Assembly (NCBI RefSeq): GCF_017526105.1
Contig: NZ_CP071839.1
Location: 7,292,001-7,356,000, forward strand
Direction: 5' to 3'
Length of the DNA: 64,000 nt
Source: Streptomyces cyanogenus
GTDB taxonomy: Bacteria > Actinomycetota > Actinomycetes > Streptomycetales > Streptomycetaceae
Shown here: positions 34,958 to 43,510 of the stretch, in pieces
How positions within the stretch are numbered: the first letter of the stretch is position 1
How the letters are laid out: each line of letters starts with the position of its first letter
Translations under genes and position numbers: made by a program
Notes under the pieces: model-generated
Told to the model about the DNA's origin: nothing
The model's database searches: none
The model's input: the letters and a program-made list of their open reading frames with translations, nothing else

Positions 34958-35601
34958 GCGGACATTCCCAGGGTGAGCAGATGACGGCGGTCGTCGGCGG
35001 TGAAATCGGCGGACTCGTGACCAGGGCGGACGAATTCGGGGTGAGCGTGCAGCAGAATCGAGGTCTCGATTTCTCCCGCGTGCATGTCGGTGAGCAGAGA
35101 GGTGACCACTCCGGCCCGCTCCCGGGCCGTCTCCCAGTCCTCGGCGGCCGGGAACAGCGCCATCCGCTCGCCGCGCGCGGAGGCCTCCTGGACGACGTTG
35201 CCCAGCACGTAGTTGCCGCCGTGCCCGTTGACCACGACCAGCGCGTCCACGCCCGAGCGGCGCAGCGACGCCGCTATGTCAGCGACCACCGCGTGCAGGG
35301 TCACGGCCGAGATGCTGACGGTCCCCGGCCAGGCCGCGTGCTCGTGCGAGCAGGAGACCGTCACCGGCGGAAGGAGGTGCACCGGGTACGCGGCGGCGAT
35401 CTCCCGCGCCACGGCGCAGGCGACCAGCGTGTCGGTCGCCAGCGGCAGGAACGGACCGTGCTGTTCGAAGCTCCCCACGGGAAGGACGGCCACCTGTGCT
35501 GAAACGCCCGCCCCCCGGCTCCGTACGTCCTCCGTGGTGTCCGTCGGCATCACGCCGCTCACCGCCCCGTACGCCGCCCGCGCGCCCGAACCACTCATCA
35601 T
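34825..35601 (-). CDS. Creatininase-family hydrolase, predicted FAPy deformylase
   Basis: The 258-residue protein has the creatininase signatures: PVGSFEQHGPFLPLATDT with Glu46, His48 and Asp57 as metal ligands, then SHEHAAWPGTVS, VNGHGGN and DMHAGEIETS. The archaeal ArfB enzyme of this family hydrolyses the formamide of FAPy to give the diamino-pyrimidine in riboflavin and F420 synthesis. Here the gene lies head to head with a GTP cyclohydrolase II paralogue predicted to release FAPy, so the same role is proposed. Start codons on the minus strand at 35601 and 35598 (tandem ATG) are both possible. Only 36 bases separate it from the cyclohydrolase start. Confidence 0.85.
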   Translation of the reverse strand: MMSGSGARAAYGAVSGVMPTDTTEDVRSRGAGVSAQVAVLPVGSFEQHGPFLPLATDTLVACAVAREIAAAYPVHLLPPVTVSCSHEHAAWPGTVSISAVTLHAVVADIAASLRRSGVDALVVVNGHGGNYVLGNVVQEASARGERMALFPAAEDWETARERAGVVTSLLTDMHAGEIETSILLHAHPEFVRPGHESADFTADDRRHLLTLGMSAYTESGVIGRPSLGSAEKGKELLASLAESFEPYLALLTSPAGRE

Positions 35602-35637
35602 TTCACGGCCTTTCGTCTCTGTTTTAGGAATAAGATC

Positions 35638-36309
35638 ATGACAGAAAACACCAGCGTCAACATCGGCGTACTCGGCACGAAGTCCCCCCGGCGTTCGGGT
35701 GCCGAACGGGTGGTGAATGCACCGCTGCCCACCGTGTACGGGAAATTCCAGGCGGTCGGCTACCTGGACCACGACCGCGGTGACGAGCAAGTGGCCCTGG
35801 TGTACGGCGAGATCGGCCCCGACAACGTGCTGGTCCGGCTGCACTCGGAGTGCCTGACCGGGGACGCGTTCGGCTCCCGGCACTGCGAGTGCGGGGACCA
35901 GCTGGAGGCCGCGATGCGCGCCGTGGTCACCGAGGGCAGCGGCATCGTCGTCTACCTGAGGGGGCACGAGGGCCGCGGGATCGGCCTGCTGGCCAAGCTG
36001 CGCGCGATGGCCCTCCAGGCGGAGGGCCTGGACACGGTGGAGGCGAACCTCGCGCTGGGCCTGCCGGTCGACGCCCGCGACTACCGCGTGGCCGCGGAGA
36101 TCCTGCGCGACCTCGGGGTGCGCTCGGTACGGCTGATGTCCAACAACCCGCGCAAGCGGGAGGCGCTGGTCCGGCACGGCATCCAGGTCGCCGAGCAGGT
36201 GCCGCTGCTGATCGAGCCGTGCGAGAGCAACATCACCTACCTGCGGACCAAGCGGGAGCGGATGGACCACCACCTGCCGCACCTGGACGCCGTCGCCCAC
36301 GGCTCCTGA
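35638..36309 (+). CDS. GTP cyclohydrolase II paralogue predicted to release FAPy
   Basis: The 223-residue protein is RibA-like. Zinc ligands Cys72, Cys83 and Cys85 are in HSECLTGDAFGSRHCECGDQ, and GHEGRGIGL carries the catalytic Arg region. At the position of Tyr105 of E. coli RibA (motif KIRAYAL) this protein has Met124 (KLRAMAL). From memory, the S. coelicolor paralogue SCO6655 has Met at this place and turns GTP into the formylamino-pyrimidine FAPy; changing Met to Tyr restored normal activity. No other riboflavin gene is near, supporting a special role. AGGAATAAGATC precedes ATG 35638. About 20 extra N-terminal residues distinguish it from E. coli RibA. Confidence 0.92.
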   Translation: MTENTSVNIGVLGTKSPRRSGAERVVNAPLPTVYGKFQAVGYLDHDRGDEQVALVYGEIGPDNVLVRLHSECLTGDAFGSRHCECGDQLEAAMRAVVTEGSGIVVYLRGHEGRGIGLLAKLRAMALQAEGLDTVEANLALGLPVDARDYRVAAEILRDLGVRSVRLMSNNPRKREALVRHGIQVAEQVPLLIEPCESNITYLRTKRERMDHHLPHLDAVAHGS

Positions 36310-36388
36310 CGCCCGTCCGCCGATTCGGCGGGCCGTCGTCCGGAAAGGATCAGGCGACGGGTGTGCAGCGCGGTGAGGGAGGCGGCGG

Positions 36389-37534
36389 GTGAACCTTCGG
36401 GCCGAGGCGGTCATCATCGGCGGCGGGGTGATCGGCACGAGCATCGCCTGGCACCTGGCGCGCGCCGGAGTGCGGGACGTGGTCCTCGTCGAACGGGACG
36501 AACTCGCCGCCGGCTCCACCTCCAGAGCCGCCGGCGGCGTACGGGCGCAGTTCTCCGACGAGCTGAACATCCGGCTCGGCGCGCGCAGCCTGGAGGCGTT
36601 CGGCCGCTTCGAGGAAGAGGTCGGGCAGGACATCGGGCTGCACCGGGTCGGCTATCTGTTCCTGCTCTCCACGCCCGGTCAGGTGGCCTCGTTCGAGGCG
36701 GGCGTGCGGCTCCAGAACTCCCTCGGGGTGCCCAGCCGCCTGCTCGCCCCCGAGGAGGCCCGCCGGCTCTCCCCGCTGATCCGCACCGACGGCCTGCTGG
36801 CCGCCGCGTACTCCCCGGACGACGGCCACTGCACCCCCGAGGCCGTCGTCCACGGCTATGCGCGTGCCGCCCGCGCCCACGGCGCCCGCATCCTGCGCCA
36901 CACCGAGGCCACCGGCATCGAACTGCGCGGCGACACCATCACCGCGGTCAGCACGACCCTCGGCCGGATCGAGACGGGCACGGTGGTCTGCGCGGCCGGC
37001 GCCTGGTCCCGCGCGGTCGGCGCCATGGTGGGCCTGGACCTGCCGGTACGGCCGCTGCGCCGGCAGATCGCCGTCACCGGACCGGTACCCGGCCTGCCGG
37101 CCGCGCTGCCCATGACCATCGACTTCACCACCAGTCTCTACTTCCACCGCGAGGGCCCCGGCCTGCTGCTCGGCATGTCCGACCCGGACGAGAGGCCGGG
37201 CTTCGCCACCGACAGCCACGACCGCTGGATCCCGCGGCTCACCGAGGCGATGCAGCAGCGCGCACCCGCCCTGCTGGAGCTGCCCCGCACCGGCGGCTGG
37301 GCCGGCCTGTACGAGAACACGCCCGATCACAACGCGCTGATCGGCGAGGCGACTTCCGTGTCCCGTTTCCTGTACGCCACCGGCTTCTCCGGGCACGGCT
37401 TCCTCCAGGGACCGGCCGTCGGCGAGGTGATCCGCGACCTGTACCTCGGACGCGTACCCTTCCTGGACATCAGCCCCCTGAGCGCCGGCCGGTTCACGGC
37501 CGGCGCCCCGCGCCCGGAGGCCAACCTGGTATGA
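36389..37534 (+). CDS. FAD-dependent amine oxidase of the DAO / sarcosine oxidase type
   Basis: The 381-residue protein opens with the dinucleotide motif AVIIGGGVIGTSIAWHLARAG and continues with STSRAAGGVRAQF, typical of the D-amino-acid oxidase and SoxB-like group. The C-terminal FAD motif LYATGFSGHGFLQGPAVGEV is present. It starts at GTG 36389 and overlaps the next gene by four bases. The two genes behind it encode saccharopine dehydrogenases, so the substrate is likely a lysine-derived secondary amine such as saccharopine, pipecolate or piperideine-carboxylate. This is an inference from gene order. Confidence 0.82.
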   Translation: MNLRAEAVIIGGGVIGTSIAWHLARAGVRDVVLVERDELAAGSTSRAAGGVRAQFSDELNIRLGARSLEAFGRFEEEVGQDIGLHRVGYLFLLSTPGQVASFEAGVRLQNSLGVPSRLLAPEEARRLSPLIRTDGLLAAAYSPDDGHCTPEAVVHGYARAARAHGARILRHTEATGIELRGDTITAVSTTLGRIETGTVVCAAGAWSRAVGAMVGLDLPVRPLRRQIAVTGPVPGLPAALPMTIDFTTSLYFHREGPGLLLGMSDPDERPGFATDSHDRWIPRLTEAMQQRAPALLELPRTGGWAGLYENTPDHNALIGEATSVSRFLYATGFSGHGFLQGPAVGEVIRDLYLGRVPFLDISPLSAGRFTAGAPRPEANLV

Positions 37535-38589
37535 CCCAGCTTCATCTGTGGCTGCGCCACGAGCCCCGTACCACCGAACGGCGCACGCCGGTCGTACCCG
37601 GCGACGCCCGCCGGCTGGTCGACGGCGGGGTGACGCTGACCGTCGAGGAGTCCCCGCAGCGGATCTTCCCCGTCGAGGAGTACGAGGCGGCCGGCTGCCG
37701 CCGCGCCCCGGCGGGCTCCTGGGTGACGGCACCCCGGGACGCGGTGATCCTCGGCCTGAAGGAACTCCCCGACGAACCGGCCGAGTTGCCGCACCGGCAC
37801 ATCTTCTTCGGGCACGCCTACAAGCAGCAGCCGGGCGCCGCCGAGCTGCTGCGCCGGTTCGCGGCCGGCGGCGGGGCGCTGCTGGACCTGGAGTACCTGG
37901 TGGACGAGGAGGGCCGCCGGCTGGCCGCCTTCGGTTTCTGGGCGGGCTATCTGGGCGCCGCGCTCGCCGTGCTCCGGCACCGGGGCCGGCTGACGGCGCC
38001 GCTCGCCCCCACGGCCAAGGACGACCTGGACGCCGTGCTGCGCCCGCGGGCCGGGGACCCGGAGTTCAGGGCGCTGGTGATCGGCGCCCTCGGACGCAGC
38101 GGGCGGGGCGCCTGGGCCGCCTTCCGCACGGCGGGCGTCGAGGCGACCCGCTGGGACCTGGCGGAGACCCGGGACCTGGACCGGCCGGCCCTGCTCGGGC
38201 ACGACGTCCTGGTCAACGCGGTCCTCGCCACCGGCCCGGTCCCGCCGTTCCTGCGCGAGGAGGACCTGGACTCCCCGGCCCGCCGGCTGCGCACCGTGTG
38301 CGACGTCACCTGTGACGTCGGCTCCCCGTTCAACGTGCTGCCGGTCTACGACCGCACCACCGACTGGACGGAGCCGGTGCGCAGGCTGCGCGAGGAGCCG
38401 CCGCTGGACCTGATCGCCATCGACAACCTGCCGTCCCTGCTGCCCCGGGAGTCCAGCACCGACTTCTCGGCGGCCCTGCTGCCGCAGCTGCTCGCCTTCG
38501 GCCCTGGCGGCGCCTGGGGCCGTTGTCTCGACCGGTTCCACCAGGCCTGCCGTGAACTCGGTATCCGGGAAGAGGAGGGGACGTCATGA
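37531..38589 (+). CDS. Saccharopine dehydrogenase, lysine-forming type (LYS1-like)
   Basis: The 352-residue protein matches the alanine-dehydrogenase-like fold of NAD-dependent L-lysine-forming saccharopine dehydrogenase. The N-terminus HLWLRHEPRTTERRTPVVPG holds the conserved Arg pair. HIFFGHAYKQQPGAAELLRR carries the catalytic Lys/His region, and VIGALGRSGRGAWAAFR the nucleotide-binding loop. The enzyme interconverts saccharopine with lysine plus 2-oxoglutarate. It overlaps both neighbours by four bases (ATGA), so the three genes are one translational unit. Confidence 0.88.
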   Translation: MTQLHLWLRHEPRTTERRTPVVPGDARRLVDGGVTLTVEESPQRIFPVEEYEAAGCRRAPAGSWVTAPRDAVILGLKELPDEPAELPHRHIFFGHAYKQQPGAAELLRRFAAGGGALLDLEYLVDEEGRRLAAFGFWAGYLGAALAVLRHRGRLTAPLAPTAKDDLDAVLRPRAGDPEFRALVIGALGRSGRGAWAAFRTAGVEATRWDLAETRDLDRPALLGHDVLVNAVLATGPVPPFLREEDLDSPARRLRTVCDVTCDVGSPFNVLPVYDRTTDWTEPVRRLREEPPLDLIAIDNLPSLLPRESSTDFSAALLPQLLAFGPGGAWGRCLDRFHQACRELGIREEEGTS

Positions 38590-39740
38590 CCGGCCGTGTC
38601 CCGGCGAGCGGCACCGTCCACTGGGTCGGCGCCGGACTGTCCACCGGCAGCGGACTGGCCGCGCTGTGCGCCTCGGCCGGCCGGGTCCTGCTGTGGCACC
38701 GCACCGCCGACCGCGCGGCCGAGGCCCTGGCCGGCCTGGGCCTGACCGGCCGCGCCGAGCCCCGCGCCCTCACCCCCGGCGCCCTCGCCGCCGCGCTGGA
38801 GCCCGGGGACGCCGTGGTGTCGATGCTGCCGGCACCGGAGCACGCCGGGCTGCTCGCCGCCTGTGTGCGCGCCGGGGCGCACTTCGCGTGCTCCAGCTAT
38901 GTGTCGCCGGAGGTGGCCGAGCAGGTGCCGGCCGCGCGGGCGGCGGGCGTGGTCGTCCTCACCGAGGCGGGCCTGGACCCGGGTGTCGACCACCTCTTCG
39001 CGCACAGCCTGATCGGCCGGGCCCGGGCGCGGATCGGCGAGCAGACCCCGGCCGGCTACCGGCTCACCTCCTACTGCGGCGGCGTCCCGGCCGTGCCGAA
39101 CGACTTCCGCTACCGCTTCAGCTGGGCGCCGCTCGGCGTCCTGAACGCCCTTCGCTCGCCCGCGCGTTACCTGGAGGACGGCGCCGAGACCACGGCCGGG
39201 CGCCCCTGGGAGGCGACCCGGCCGCTCGTCCTGGGCGGCGAGACCTTCGAGGCGTACCCCAACCGCGACAGCCTCCCGTTCCTCGCCCGGTACGACCTGC
39301 CCGCCGCCTGGACGGCGCGCACCTTCGTGCGGGGCACCCTGCGGCTGGACGGCTGGCGGAAGGCGTGGGAGCCGGTCTTCGAGGAGCTGACGGCGGCCGA
39401 CGACGAGCGGATCGCCGCGCTGGCCCGGGAGCTGGCGGCGGCCCACCCGACCACCAAGGCCGACCGCGACCGGGTGGTGCTCTCCGTCTCCCTGGAGGTC
39501 GACACGGGCGCGGGCCGCCCCTGGACCGGCGCCTACCTGCTCGACACGACCGGTGACACCGACGAGTCCGCGATGGCCCGCTGCGTCTCCCGCCCGCTCG
39601 CCCTCGGCGTCCGGCACATCCTGGACGGCAGCCTGCCGGCCGGCCTGCACCGGGCGGCGGAGACCGCCCAGCGCGCGGACCGCTGGCTCGCCGAACTCGC
39701 CGAGGAAGGAATGGAGTTCATGCTGACGCTGGGCCAGTAG
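38586..39740 (+). CDS. Saccharopine dehydrogenase, glutamate-forming type (LYS9-like reductase)
   Basis: The 384-residue protein has the saccharopine reductase fold. The N-terminus HWVGAGLSTGSGLAALCASA is the nucleotide-binding loop, VLTEAGLDPGVDHLFAH the catalytic-domain opening, and SYCGGVPAVPNDFRYRFSWA the substrate-binding motif. It interconverts saccharopine with 2-aminoadipate semialdehyde plus glutamate. Together with the LYS1-like enzyme it gives a complete saccharopine route from lysine to aminoadipate semialdehyde, which most Streptomyces do not use for lysine synthesis. Confidence 0.88.
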   Translation: MTGRVPASGTVHWVGAGLSTGSGLAALCASAGRVLLWHRTADRAAEALAGLGLTGRAEPRALTPGALAAALEPGDAVVSMLPAPEHAGLLAACVRAGAHFACSSYVSPEVAEQVPAARAAGVVVLTEAGLDPGVDHLFAHSLIGRARARIGEQTPAGYRLTSYCGGVPAVPNDFRYRFSWAPLGVLNALRSPARYLEDGAETTAGRPWEATRPLVLGGETFEAYPNRDSLPFLARYDLPAAWTARTFVRGTLRLDGWRKAWEPVFEELTAADDERIAALARELAAAHPTTKADRDRVVLSVSLEVDTGAGRPWTGAYLLDTTGDTDESAMARCVSRPLALGVRHILDGSLPAGLHRAAETAQRADRWLAELAEEGMEFMLTLGQ

Positions 39741-39752
39741 CCGGCCGGCGGG

Positions 39753-40976
39753 TCAGTCCGTCACCGCCTCGTGCACCAGCCGCCGCAGCTCGGGGAAGAC
39801 CTTCAGCTTCTTCGGGCGGACCTGGGTCATGAACTGCACGGTCAGGTCGTGGGCCGGGTCGACCCAGAACGCGGTGGTGGCCACGCCGGTCCAGCCGTAG
39901 GTGCCGGCGTGGGACGGGGCGAGGGTGCGCGCCGGGTCGGTGACGACGGAGACGTTGAAGCCGAAGCCGAGGCCGTCGTTGCCCGGTTCGCGGTGGACCG
40001 GCGCGCCGAAGGAGCCGATGGTGGCCCCGCCCGGCAGCTGGTTGCTGGTCATCAGGGCGAGCGTCCGCGGAGCCAGCAGCCGTACGCCGTCCAGCTCGCC
40101 GCCCCGGCGCAGCAGCTCCATGAACCGGTGGAAGTCGTGGGCGGAGGAGACCAGGCCGCCGCTGCCGGACAGGAACCGCGGCCGGCCGTGCACCGGCAGC
40201 CCCGGCACCGGCTCGATCCCGCCCTCGTCGGTCTCGCCGTACAGCTCGGCCAGGCGGGGCGCCTGTTCGGGGGAGATGTGGAAGCCGGTGTCGGTCATGC
40301 CGAGCGGCCGCAGGATCCGCTCGGCGAAGAACGTGTCCAGGGGCTGCCCGGAGACCACCTCGACGACCCGGCCCAGCACGTTGGAGGCGACCGAGTAGTT
40401 CCACTGGGTGCCCGGATCGGCCTGCAGCGGCATCCGCGCGTACAACTCGACGGTCTCCGCGAGGTCCTTGCCCGGCGGCACCGAGTACTCAAGGCCCGCC
40501 TCGCGGTACAGCGCGTCCACGGGATGGCGGTGGTAGAAGCCGAAGGTGAGGCCCGCGGTGTGGGTCAGCAGGTGCCGGATCAGGATGGGGCCGGCGGCCG
40601 GGCGGGTGCGGACGTCGGCGCCCGAACCCTCCACGTACACCCGGGGACCGGCGAAGGCGGGCAGATGCCGCTCCAGCGGGTCGTCCAGGGACAGCCGGCC
40701 CTCCTCGGCCAGCAGCAGCACCGCGACCGCGGTGACCGGCTTGGTCATCGAGTAGATCCGCCACAGCGTGTCCGGCTCGACCGGCAGCCCGGCCGCCACG
40801 TCCCGCAGGCCGTACGTGGTCAGGTGCGCGACCCGGCCGCCGCGGGCCACGGACACCAGGTAACCGGGCAGCCGGCCGGCGTCGACGTGCTCGGCGAAGT
40901 GCCGGTCCAGACGGTCCAGCGCGCCGGCGTCCAGGCCCGCCCGTGCCGGCTCCACGTCCTGTCGCAGCTGTGCCAT
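39753..40976 (-). CDS. Serine hydrolase (beta-lactamase / esterase family VIII type)
   Basis: The 407-residue protein is a class C beta-lactamase-like hydrolase. Ser76 and Lys79 form the SxxK motif (IYSMTKPV), and a Tyr in WNYSVASNVLG provides the second motif (YSV). HAGTYGWTG is near the third. No signal peptide is seen, so it is more likely a cytoplasmic esterase or peptidase than a secreted resistance enzyme. ATG 40976 is preceded on the minus strand by GGAGGAGAGCG. It ends 12 bases after the convergent LYS9-like gene. Confidence 0.85.
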   Translation of the reverse strand: MAQLRQDVEPARAGLDAGALDRLDRHFAEHVDAGRLPGYLVSVARGGRVAHLTTYGLRDVAAGLPVEPDTLWRIYSMTKPVTAVAVLLLAEEGRLSLDDPLERHLPAFAGPRVYVEGSGADVRTRPAAGPILIRHLLTHTAGLTFGFYHRHPVDALYREAGLEYSVPPGKDLAETVELYARMPLQADPGTQWNYSVASNVLGRVVEVVSGQPLDTFFAERILRPLGMTDTGFHISPEQAPRLAELYGETDEGGIEPVPGLPVHGRPRFLSGSGGLVSSAHDFHRFMELLRRGGELDGVRLLAPRTLALMTSNQLPGGATIGSFGAPVHREPGNDGLGFGFNVSVVTDPARTLAPSHAGTYGWTGVATTAFWVDPAHDLTVQFMTQVRPKKLKVFPELRRLVHEAVTD

Positions 40977-41035
40977 CGCTCTCCTCCGGTCGCCTCGTCC
41001 GCGGTGCGCTCCGGCCGCCCTGCCGGACCCGCACC

Positions 41036-42385
41036 TCATCGTCGCGCAGGACCACCTGCCGGGACCGGTTCATCCGGGGTGTGTGTGATCGACGTGACGC
41101 CGGCTCGTCCCGGTAGCGCGCGGGCCGCGGGCACCATGAGGGCGGGCAGGGCCGCCAGGGCGAGCAGGGCCGGACCGGGGCCGGCGGGGAGGAGTGCGGT
41201 GGCACCGGCCACGCCCACGGCGGGGCCGATGTTCAGCGCGGTCTGCTGCAGTCCGCCCGCCACGCCGGCCGCCGTCACCTCCGCCCTCCGTACGATCACC
41301 TGCGTGGCCGCCACCATCACCGTGCCGAAGCCGGCGCCCAGCAGCGCGAACCCGCAGCCGAGGGCGGCCGTGGCGGTGGCCCCGGACAGCACGAGCACGC
41401 CGAGCGCGAGCACCGCGGTGGCGCCCGCCGTCGTCACCCGGGCCCCGCACCGGCGCAGCAGCGCGGGGCACAGCGCCGCCGAAAGCACCATGAGCACCGC
41501 GAGCGGCAGGCTGCGCAGGGCGCTGTCGAACGGATCGAGGCCGAGGCGGCGCTGCAGTACGTACGTGGCGACGAACAGGGTGCCGAACAGGGACGCGGAG
41601 ACGGCGACCAGGACGCCGAGTGCCGCCCCGACCGCCGGCGAGCCGATCACCCGCGGCGGCAGCAGCGGGCCGGCCGTGCGCCGCTCGTGCCGGACGAGGA
41701 CGGCCGCCGTCACCGCGGCCAGGGCGAGGGCCGCCCCGGAGACCGGCCGGGCCGTGACGGCGTACACCAGGCAGCCCAGCGTCACCGCGAGCAGGACGGC
41801 CCCGGGCGGGTCCAGCGGGGTCCGGTCGGGTACCGGTGGCCGGCCGGACCACAGCAGGGCCGGCAGGCCGAAGGCGAGCGCGTGCAGCACGTTGACGAAG
41901 AACACCGCCCGCCAGCCCATACCGGTCACCAGCGCCCCGCCCACCAGCGGCCCCGCTGCCGCCGCGAGCCCGATCGCGGCGGTCCGCACGGCCAGCGGCG
42001 AGGCCAGCCGGTCCGGCGGGTACGCGGCCCGCAGCATGCCCAGCGTGGCCGGCTGCAAGAGCGCGCCGAACACGCCCTGCACCACCCGCAGTCCGATCAC
42101 CCAGCCCACCCCGGGCGCGAGGCCGATCCCGGCGGAGGCGGCGCCGAAGCCCAGCATGCCGATCCCGAACAGCCGCCGCTGCCCGTACCGGTCGCCGAGC
42201 CGCCCGGCGAACACCAGCAGGCTCGCCACCGCCACGAGATAGCCGGTGCTGGTCCACTGCACCTCGGCGAACGACGCCCGCAACTCCCTTTGCAGGCTGG
42301 GCTGTGCGACCGTGAGGACCGTACCGTCCAGCGCGACGACCACCGCGCCCGCCACGCTGCTCGCCAGCGTCCAGGGCCGGTTCAC
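41036..42385 (-). CDS. MFS drug exporter (DHA2-like)
   Basis: The 449-residue protein has about 14 hydrophobic helices and the DHA2-type motifs VALDGTVLTVAQPSLQREL in helix 1 and FAGRLGDRYGQRRLFGIGML as loop 2-3 motif A. It is translated from GTG 42385 overlapping the stop of the TetR gene, so regulator and pump are one operon. A role as a self-regulated multidrug exporter is the usual meaning of this arrangement. The substrate is not predictable. Confidence 0.86.
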   Translation of the reverse strand: MNRPWTLASSVAGAVVVALDGTVLTVAQPSLQRELRASFAEVQWTSTGYLVAVASLLVFAGRLGDRYGQRRLFGIGMLGFGAASAGIGLAPGVGWVIGLRVVQGVFGALLQPATLGMLRAAYPPDRLASPLAVRTAAIGLAAAAGPLVGGALVTGMGWRAVFFVNVLHALAFGLPALLWSGRPPVPDRTPLDPPGAVLLAVTLGCLVYAVTARPVSGAALALAAVTAAVLVRHERRTAGPLLPPRVIGSPAVGAALGVLVAVSASLFGTLFVATYVLQRRLGLDPFDSALRSLPLAVLMVLSAALCPALLRRCGARVTTAGATAVLALGVLVLSGATATAALGCGFALLGAGFGTVMVAATQVIVRRAEVTAAGVAGGLQQTALNIGPAVGVAGATALLPAGPGPALLALAALPALMVPAARALPGRAGVTSITHTPDEPVPAGGPARR

Positions 42386-42963
42386 CGCCCGTCCCCGGGA
42401 CCCAGGTGCGCGGCCAGGACGGTGTCGAGCAGCGCCTCGAAGTCCTCGTCGCCGAGCGCGAGCTGGAGACTGCGCCAACGCCTCAGCTGGGCGATCCCGT
42501 GCAGGTTCGCCCAGAGCGCGGCCGCCACCCGCCGGGCGTCGGCGTCCGGGTCCGTGGCGCCGATCTGATCCACCAGCAGCGAGAACAGCGGAAGAGTCGT
42601 CTCCCGCAGACCCAGGTGCCCGCTCTCCAGCAGGTCGTGACGGAACATCAGCTCGTACATGCCGGACCGCTCCCGCGCGAACTCCAGGTACGTCCGCGCC
42701 AGCGCGGCCGTCCGGGCGCGGGGCCCGCCGGTCTCCCGCTCCAGCGCCGCGTGCGCCCGGTCGGTCAGCTCGGCGACGCCCCGCCGGGCGATCGCGGACA
42801 GCAGTTCCCGGTGGGTGGGGAAGTAACGGCGCGGCGCCCCGTGCGAGACGCCCGCGCGCCGGGCGATCTCCCGCAGGGTCAGCGCCTGCGCTCCCTCGGC
42901 GGCCAGCAGCTCCACGCCCACGTCGACCAGACGGGCCCGCAGGCCCGCGTCGGAGTCAGTCAT
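42382..42963 (-). CDS. TetR-family repressor of the adjacent MFS pump
   Basis: The 193-residue protein has a TetR helix-turn-helix (residues about 8-50, with LTLREIARRAGVSHGAPRRY and FPTHRELLSAIA) and a helical C-terminal ligand domain. On the minus strand it is followed directly by the MFS gene. The ATG at 42963 has no ribosome binding site and abuts the first of two operator boxes, so the transcript may be leaderless; GTG 42969 is an alternative. The boxes TAGACACTGTCTA at 42963-42975 and 42987-42999 are the likely binding sites. Confidence 0.88.
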   Translation of the reverse strand: MTDSDAGLRARLVDVGVELLAAEGAQALTLREIARRAGVSHGAPRRYFPTHRELLSAIARRGVAELTDRAHAALERETGGPRARTAALARTYLEFARERSGMYELMFRHDLLESGHLGLRETTLPLFSLLVDQIGATDPDADARRVAAALWANLHGIAQLRRWRSLQLALGDEDFEALLDTVLAAHLGPGDGR

Positions 42964-42999
42964 AGACACTGTCTACCAGGTGTCGGTAGACACTGTCTA
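42963..42999. promoter_or_regulatory. Two TetR operators, TAGACACTGTCTA
   Basis: The same 13-base perfect palindrome occurs at 42963-42975 and 42987-42999, 24 bases apart centre to centre. The second is flanked by GG and CC, making a 17-base palindrome. They lie between the divergent TetR/MFS operon and the PPOX gene and should control both. Confidence 0.85.
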
Positions 43000-43053
43000 C
43001 CGACAGTCGGGCAGGAGGGAATGCGCGAGGTGCCGCGGCGAGTTGACCCGGGT

Positions 43054-43491
43054 ATGACCCAGGACTCCTCGCAGGACGCGCTGCTCGGCCTGCTCTCCGA
43101 AGGCCACGTCGGCGTGCTCGTCACCCTCCGGCGCGACGGCCGCCCCCAGCTGTCCAACGTCAGCCACGCCTACGACCCCGACGAGCGGATCATCCGGATC
43201 TCGGTCACCGACGACCGTGCCAAGACCCGCAACCTCCGCCGGGACCCGCGCGCCTCGTACCACGTCACCAGCGGAGACCGCTGGGCGTACACCGTCGCCG
43301 AGGGCACCGCCGAGCTGAGCCCGGTCGCCGCCGACCCGCACGACGACACGGTGGAGGAGCTGATCCGGCTCTACCGGGACGTCCTCGGCGAACACCCGGA
43401 CTGGGACGACTACCGGGCCGCGATGGTCCGCGACCGCCGCCTGGTGGTGCGGCTGCACGTCGAGCGGGCGTACGGCATCCCGAAGAGCTGA
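43054..43491 (+). CDS. PPOX-class F420-dependent oxidoreductase
   Basis: The 145-residue protein belongs to the split-barrel flavin-binding family (Rv1155-like). VGVLVTLRRDGRPQLSNVSH and RISVTDDRAKTRNLRRDPRA are characteristic, the latter being the phosphate and Lys/Arg cofactor site. Such proteins use F420 or FMN to reduce small molecules. ATG 43054 matches the family start MTQDSSQDAL; ATG 43021 is closer to AGGAGG (43013-43018) and would add 11 residues. It is divergent from the TetR/MFS operon and shares the two operators, so it may be part of the same drug response. Confidence 0.82.
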   Translation: MTQDSSQDALLGLLSEGHVGVLVTLRRDGRPQLSNVSHAYDPDERIIRISVTDDRAKTRNLRRDPRASYHVTSGDRWAYTVAEGTAELSPVAADPHDDTVEELIRLYRDVLGEHPDWDDYRAAMVRDRRLVVRLHVERAYGIPKS

Positions 43492-43510
43492 GCCGCGGCC
43501 GGGGCGCCGC

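Noticed and set aside
39771..42242. Open plus-strand frame of about 820 codons
   Set aside because: It covers the serine hydrolase and MFS genes in antisense and shows only low-complexity sequence.
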